NCBI RefSeq assembly: GCF_019468565.1
Contig: NZ_CP080521.1
Location: 310,001 to 374,000, forward strand
Length of the DNA stretch: 64,000 bases
Reading direction: 5' to 3'
Origin: Pseudonocardia sp. DSM 110487
Lineage (GTDB): Bacteria > Actinomycetota > Actinomycetes > Mycobacteriales > Pseudonocardiaceae
Shown: piece after piece, positions 60,718 through 64,000 of the stretch
How positions within the stretch are numbered: the stretch's first letter is position 1
Layout: every line of letters begins with the position of its first letter
Translations under genes and position numbers: made by a program
Notes under the pieces: generated by a model
Told to the model about the DNA's origin: nothing
What the model saw: only the letters and a program-made list of their open reading frames with translations
Database searches by the model: none

Positions 60718-61657
60718 CGGGGCACACCTCGACGAACCCGACGTCGTCCGCCGTGGCCGGGTCGAGGTCGTTCGCGGCCGGGTGCACCGCGGCGAGCTGT
60801 GCCTTGTTCTCGAAGACCGCCCGGGTGATGTCCTGCTGCAGCTGCTGGGGCATGTCGGAGCGCACGATCAGCACGTTCGGCACGACGACCTGCGGGCTCG
60901 CCTCCGCCTGGCCCTCGTACGTGTTCGCCGGGATGTCCTCGGTCTCGTAGTACGGGCCGAACTTCGATGCCAGTGCCTGCGTGTACTCCCCGGTCGGGAG
61001 CAGCACCATCTGCCCGGTGGTCGCCAGGTCGACCAGCGCACCTGTGGGCAGGCCACCGGACCAGAAGCCGGCGTCGATCGTGCCGTCGCGCAGCGCCTGC
61101 GCGGTCTCGCCGACGCCGAGCTGGCTGCGCTGGATGTCGGATTCCGGGTTGATCCCGGCCGCCTCGAGGAGCCGCAGCGCGATCACCTCGGTGCCAGACC
61201 CCGGCGAGCCCACCGAGACCCGCTTCCCGCGCAGGTCCGCAATGCTGCGGATGCCGGTGCCGCTCGTGGTGATGGTCTGGGTGAAGTTGTTGTAGAGCTT
61301 GCCCAGCGTGCAGAGCGTGACCTGGCGGCCCTCGAACTGGGCCTTGCCCGCCACCGCGTCGGCCACCGTGTCGCCGAGCGCGAAGGCGATGTCCGCGCCG
61401 CCGTCCTGCACCAGCAGCACGTTGTCGACGGACGCGTTGGTCTCCTGGGCGGTGGCCGTGACGCCGAGCTTGTCCGAGAGCAGGGTGCCCATGGCGCCGC
61501 CGTACGGGTAGTAGACGCCGCCGGTGCCGCCGGTCGCGATGGACAGCGACCTGTCCGCGCCCGGCGCCGCGGTCTCCCCTCCGCCGCACGCGGAGAGGAG
61601 TAGCGCCCCTGCCGCGACGACGACGGCGAGGCTCCGACGCTTGGTGGTGACGACCAT
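60683..61657 (-). CDS. TRAP-TAXI solute-binding lipoprotein
   Basis: 324 residues from ATG 61657, with GGAGGTG seven bases ahead. A lipoprotein signal ends in LLLSAC. The TAXI signature LSIATGGTGGVYYPYGGAMG follows, with KRVSVGSPGSGTEVIALRLL and GYFDQATG-type ending. TAXI receptors bind glutamate-like or other organic acids and deliver them to fused TRAP permeases. It is the first gene of the three-gene operon with DUF1850 and DctQM. A 98-base gap separates it from the aldo/keto reductase upstream. Confidence 0.93.
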   Translation of the reverse strand: MVVTTKRRSLAVVVAAGALLLSACGGGETAAPGADRSLSIATGGTGGVYYPYGGAMGTLLSDKLGVTATAQETNASVDNVLLVQDGGADIAFALGDTVADAVAGKAQFEGRQVTLCTLGKLYNNFTQTITTSGTGIRSIADLRGKRVSVGSPGSGTEVIALRLLEAAGINPESDIQRSQLGVGETAQALRDGTIDAGFWSGGLPTGALVDLATTGQMVLLPTGEYTQALASKFGPYYETEDIPANTYEGQAEASPQVVVPNVLIVRSDMPQQLQQDITRAVFENKAQLAAVHPAANDLDPATADDVGFVEVCPGAKAYFDQATG

Positions 61658-61755
61658 GGCACCTCCTGCTGAACGTGATCACGAACATCGCACACGCCAC
61701 GGGCATTGTCCACGCGCCCGGGCCACCTTGGAGCCATACCGTTGTCTCGGGTGGA

Positions 61756-62709
61756 TCAGGCCCACGTGCGCGCCGAGCGGGCCGACCAGTACGTGGTCGG
61801 GTCCTCGGCCAATGCCTCCAGCTCGGTGCGGACGTGTGCGGGCAGGGATACTCCGGCGGCCGCCGCGTTGCTCGCGACCTGCGCTGGGTCAACCGCTCCG
61901 GAGAGCACGCGCCACGTCCACGGCTGCGCGAGCGCGGCGGCGATCGCGAGCTGGTCCAGCGGGATGCCCAGCTCGGCGGCGAGCTCCACGGCCCGGGGCG
62001 GGGCGTCGAGGGCTCCGGGCGTCAGGCGGCCGTTCGCCACGGCCTCCTTGACGATCACCCGGGCGCCCGCGTCCGCGGCCTCGGCGAGGGCGGGGCCGAC
62101 CGATGGCTCGAGCACGTTCCACGTGGACTGGACGGAGGTGAACAGCCGCGTCCCGTCGACCTCGATCTCCAGGGCCCTGCGCACGGCGTCGGCCTGAGCG
62201 GGGCCGGAGGTCGACAGGCCGACCCGCACCCCGTGGTCGCGCAGCTTCCCGAGCGCCCGGTGCAGGGCCGCGTCGTCGAGCGCGCCGGTGTCGAGCGTCG
62301 CGGAGTGCACGTGGTACACGGCGAGGCGCGGCCCGAGCAGCGCCGCGGTCTCGGCGAGCTGCTCGGTGAAGGCGGCGAGCGAGTGGTCCTTCACCTCGTG
62401 CACGGGCACGTCGAGCCGCCATTCGCCGACGTACCGGTAGCCCCACTTCGACCCGATCTCGACGTCGTCGGCCTCCGGGTGGTGGGCCAGCCAACCCGCG
62501 AGGAACTCCTCTGCCCGCCCGTACGAGCGCGCCACGTCGATGTAGCGGATGCCGGCTGCGTACGCGGCGTCGAGGACGGCCTCGGTGCGGGCCCGCAGGT
62601 CGGCGACGCCGCGCCGCGCGCCGAGGTCGCTTGCGCGGCCCGATGTGATGTAGGCGGGGCGGGCGACGGCGGCGAGGCCGATGCCCAATCGCGTGGTACC
62701 GGCCGTCAC
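61756..62709 (-). CDS. Aldo/keto reductase
   Basis: 317 residues from GTG 62709. The AKR tetrad is visible: Asp in YIDVARSYGRAEEF, Tyr four residues later, Lys in IGSKWGYRYV and His in AVYHVHSATL. The C-terminal LSGAVDPAQVASNAAA is the cofactor-binding end. It is more divergent than the AKR at 6821-7786 and belongs to another subgroup. It lies upstream of the TRAP operon on the same strand, but a 98-base gap makes co-transcription uncertain. Confidence 0.88.
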   Translation of the reverse strand: MTAGTTRLGIGLAAVARPAYITSGRASDLGARRGVADLRARTEAVLDAAYAAGIRYIDVARSYGRAEEFLAGWLAHHPEADDVEIGSKWGYRYVGEWRLDVPVHEVKDHSLAAFTEQLAETAALLGPRLAVYHVHSATLDTGALDDAALHRALGKLRDHGVRVGLSTSGPAQADAVRRALEIEVDGTRLFTSVQSTWNVLEPSVGPALAEAADAGARVIVKEAVANGRLTPGALDAPPRAVELAAELGIPLDQLAIAAALAQPWTWRVLSGAVDPAQVASNAAAAGVSLPAHVRTELEALAEDPTTYWSARSARTWA

Positions 62710-62731
62710 GGGCGCGTAGCTTACGCGCGGG

Positions 62732-63274
62732 GTGATCAGGATGAACGCAGTTGGGCTGCCGCCGCTGGCCGGTGAGGACCACGTCTGTGCGGACTGCCCG
62801 ATGTCCTACGTGGATACCGGGCTGGACGCCGCCGTGCAGGCGCTGCGCTCGGTTCCGGCCGACGTCAGCGCCGCCGCGCTCGCCGTGCCCGGCGAGCGCC
62901 TGCGAATGCGCCCGGATCCGGCCACCTGGTCGGTGGTGGAGTACGCCTGCCACGTCCGCGACGTGTTCTCGGCGTTCACGATCCGGCTGCACCGCATCAG
63001 GGCCGAGGACGAGCCGGTGCTGGAACCGATGTTCGCCGACCTGCGGGCGGTGCGCTTCCGCTACAACGACGCCGACCTCGGCATCGTGCTCGCAGAGCTG
63101 GACGCATACGTGGCCGGGTTCCTCGACGAGATCGCCGAGACGAGCGACTGGGACCGCACCGCCACCCGCCGCCGCGGCGAACTACGCACCGCCCGTTGGC
63201 TCGTGCGCCACGGCCTGCACGAGGCCCGCCACCACACCCGGGACATCACCGCGGTCGGCCGCGCGGTCGGCTGA
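62732..63274 (+). CDS. DinB-like (YfiT/mycothiol-type) metal-binding protein
   Basis: 180 residues from GTG 62732 (ATG 62741 also in frame). A four-helix-bundle DinB pattern with the histidine triad is present: His in VVEYACHVRDVF and two in RHGLHEARHHTRDI. RPDPATWSVVEYACH is typical of actinobacterial DinB proteins. The family includes mycothiol-dependent maleylpyruvate isomerases and other metal-dependent thiol transferases, so a mycothiol-linked role is possible. It is divergent from the AKR gene by 22 bases. Confidence 0.82.
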   Translation: MIRMNAVGLPPLAGEDHVCADCPMSYVDTGLDAAVQALRSVPADVSAAALAVPGERLRMRPDPATWSVVEYACHVRDVFSAFTIRLHRIRAEDEPVLEPMFADLRAVRFRYNDADLGIVLAELDAYVAGFLDEIAETSDWDRTATRRRGELRTARWLVRHGLHEARHHTRDITAVGRAVG

Positions 63275-63311
63275 CCTTGTTCTCCTCGTCGCCGAGCGGT
63301 AGACCGCAGGA

Positions 63312-64000
63312 ATGACCGAACGAGCGCTCCTCGAGCGTGAGCTGTGGCGGATCCTGGAGACGGTGCACGCGGTCGTGTACTTCGTGCCCGAGGCGAAGGC
63401 GGCGTACGGCGCGCTGGGTCTGCGCGGGTACTGGATGGGCTACTTCGCCTCTCGCTCCGCGGCGCTCGGCACCCCGAGCCCACGGCTCGTCACCGCACTG
63501 TTCTACGGCTTCGCGCCCCGGATGGTGGAGCGCGCGCTTCCTGACGCGTGGGCCTTCGCCGATCGCACGCGGGTGCTCGAGACCAGGCTGGAGCTCGCCC
63601 GGTCCGCGCTCGCCCGGCACGCGGGCGCCGGGCTCGGCGACACGGCCGACCTGCTCACCTCGGTGCTCGCCCGGCTCGACGTCGCGGGCCGGCCGCTCGC
63701 GGCCGCCCACCTGGACGTCCCGGCGCCTGCCGAGCCGCTGTCCCGGATCTGGCACGCCGCCACCGTGCTGCGTGAGTACCGCGGTGACGGGCACGTGGCC
63801 GAGCTCGTCGCGGCGCGGGTCGACGGCGTGGAGTGCCATCGACTCCACGGGGGCTCGCTGGTCGGCCAGCAGCGGGAGTTCCGCGGCTGGACCGAGGAGG
63901 AATGGGCGGATGCGGGCGGGCGGCTGCGCGCTCGCGGCCTGCTGGATGACGCGGGCGAGAACACGCACCGGGGTCAGGAGCTGCGCGCGGAGATCGAGCA
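63312..64000 (+). CDS. SCO6745-type hypothetical protein, partial
   Basis: 229 codons from ATG 63312 run open to the right edge. LWRILETVHAVVYFVPEAKA, then GLRGYWMGYFASRSAALG and WHAATVLREYRGDGHVAELV match the SCO6745/SalK-type proteins of actinobacteria. The second half looks like a winged-helix fold with EFRGWTEEEWADAGGRL. Such proteins are usually annotated as HTH-like or hypothetical, with no tested role. Only the last few dozen residues seem to be missing. It lies 37 bases after the DinB-like gene and may be co-transcribed. Confidence 0.8.
   Translation, partial: MTERALLERELWRILETVHAVVYFVPEAKAAYGALGLRGYWMGYFASRSAALGTPSPRLVTALFYGFAPRMVERALPDAWAFADRTRVLETRLELARSALARHAGAGLGDTADLLTSVLARLDVAGRPLAAAHLDVPAPAEPLSRIWHAATVLREYRGDGHVAELVAARVDGVECHRLHGGSLVGQQREFRGWTEEEWADAGGRLRARGLLDDAGENTHRGQELRAEIE

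Overview
The window is about 72% G+C by eye, with GTG and TTG starts, overlapping stop/start junctions and gene families typical of high-GC Gram-positive bacteria: a CIRCE-controlled groEL, a Tat lipoprotein sugar receptor with no ATPase beside it, many TetR/GntR regulators and an SCO6745-type protein. It looks like chromosomal DNA of an actinobacterium, plausibly Pseudonocardiaceae. That family placement is an inference from gene content, not a search result. I saw no rRNA, tRNA, CRISPR array, transposase or phage gene.

Layout. (1) 1-4.3 kb: a Dpp/Nik-type ABC importer with both ATPases in one protein, followed by an acetyltransferase and an MFS protein. (2) 4.3-8.8 kb: small genes (HTH protein, tyrosine phosphatase, two DUF1905 paralogues, XRE regulator, PPOX-fold protein, aldo/keto reductase, TetR). 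(3) 8.8-12.9 kb: groEL under CIRCE with a second operator, a zinc-ribbon protein, a zinc-ribbon P-loop protein, a dienelactone hydrolase and a DUF4189 protein. (4) 13-19 kb: two TetR-controlled sets (DHA2 efflux/DHFR-fold with a 36-codon ORF; SMR efflux), bioA and a three-repeat lipoprotein.

(5) 19.1-30.3 kb: a sugar-acid catabolic locus. Two RraA-family proteins each sit beside an enolase-superfamily dehydratase. With them are GntR and IclR regulators, a Gfo/Idh/MocA oxidoreductase, a NAD-dependent epimerase/dehydrogenase, a Tat lipoprotein receptor and a single polypeptide carrying both sugar ABC permeases. (6) 30.3-35.2 kb: TetR plus a two-adaptor EmrAB-like efflux operon. (7) 35.2-39.1 kb: P450 plus ferredoxin, AraC, ABM-like protein, methyltransferase and SDR. 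(8) 39.1-42.4 kb: a patchy region with repeats, a pentapeptide-repeat protein, a GntR/Nudix divergent pair and a DUF559-like pseudogene bounded by related inverted repeats.

(9) 42.4-62.7 kb is almost all on the minus strand and holds three uptake and catabolic units. The first is a nine-gene tripartite tricarboxylate transporter operon with three binding proteins, a TPP enzyme, a two-subunit CoA-transferase and an atypical SDR, next to a LysR regulator. The second is a DeoR-headed rhamnose/ribose-type ABC operon ending in a class II aldolase. The third is a TRAP-TAXI transporter with DUF1850. The window ends with an aldo/keto reductase, a DinB-like protein and a partial SCO6745-type gene. Overall it reads as a scavenger region for organic and sugar acids mixed with efflux/detoxification modules, most with their own regulator and visible operator palindromes. 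The most unusual signals are a 46-bp perfect palindrome at a stop/start junction, the fused permease, dual operators at groEL, and the repeat-bounded pseudogene.
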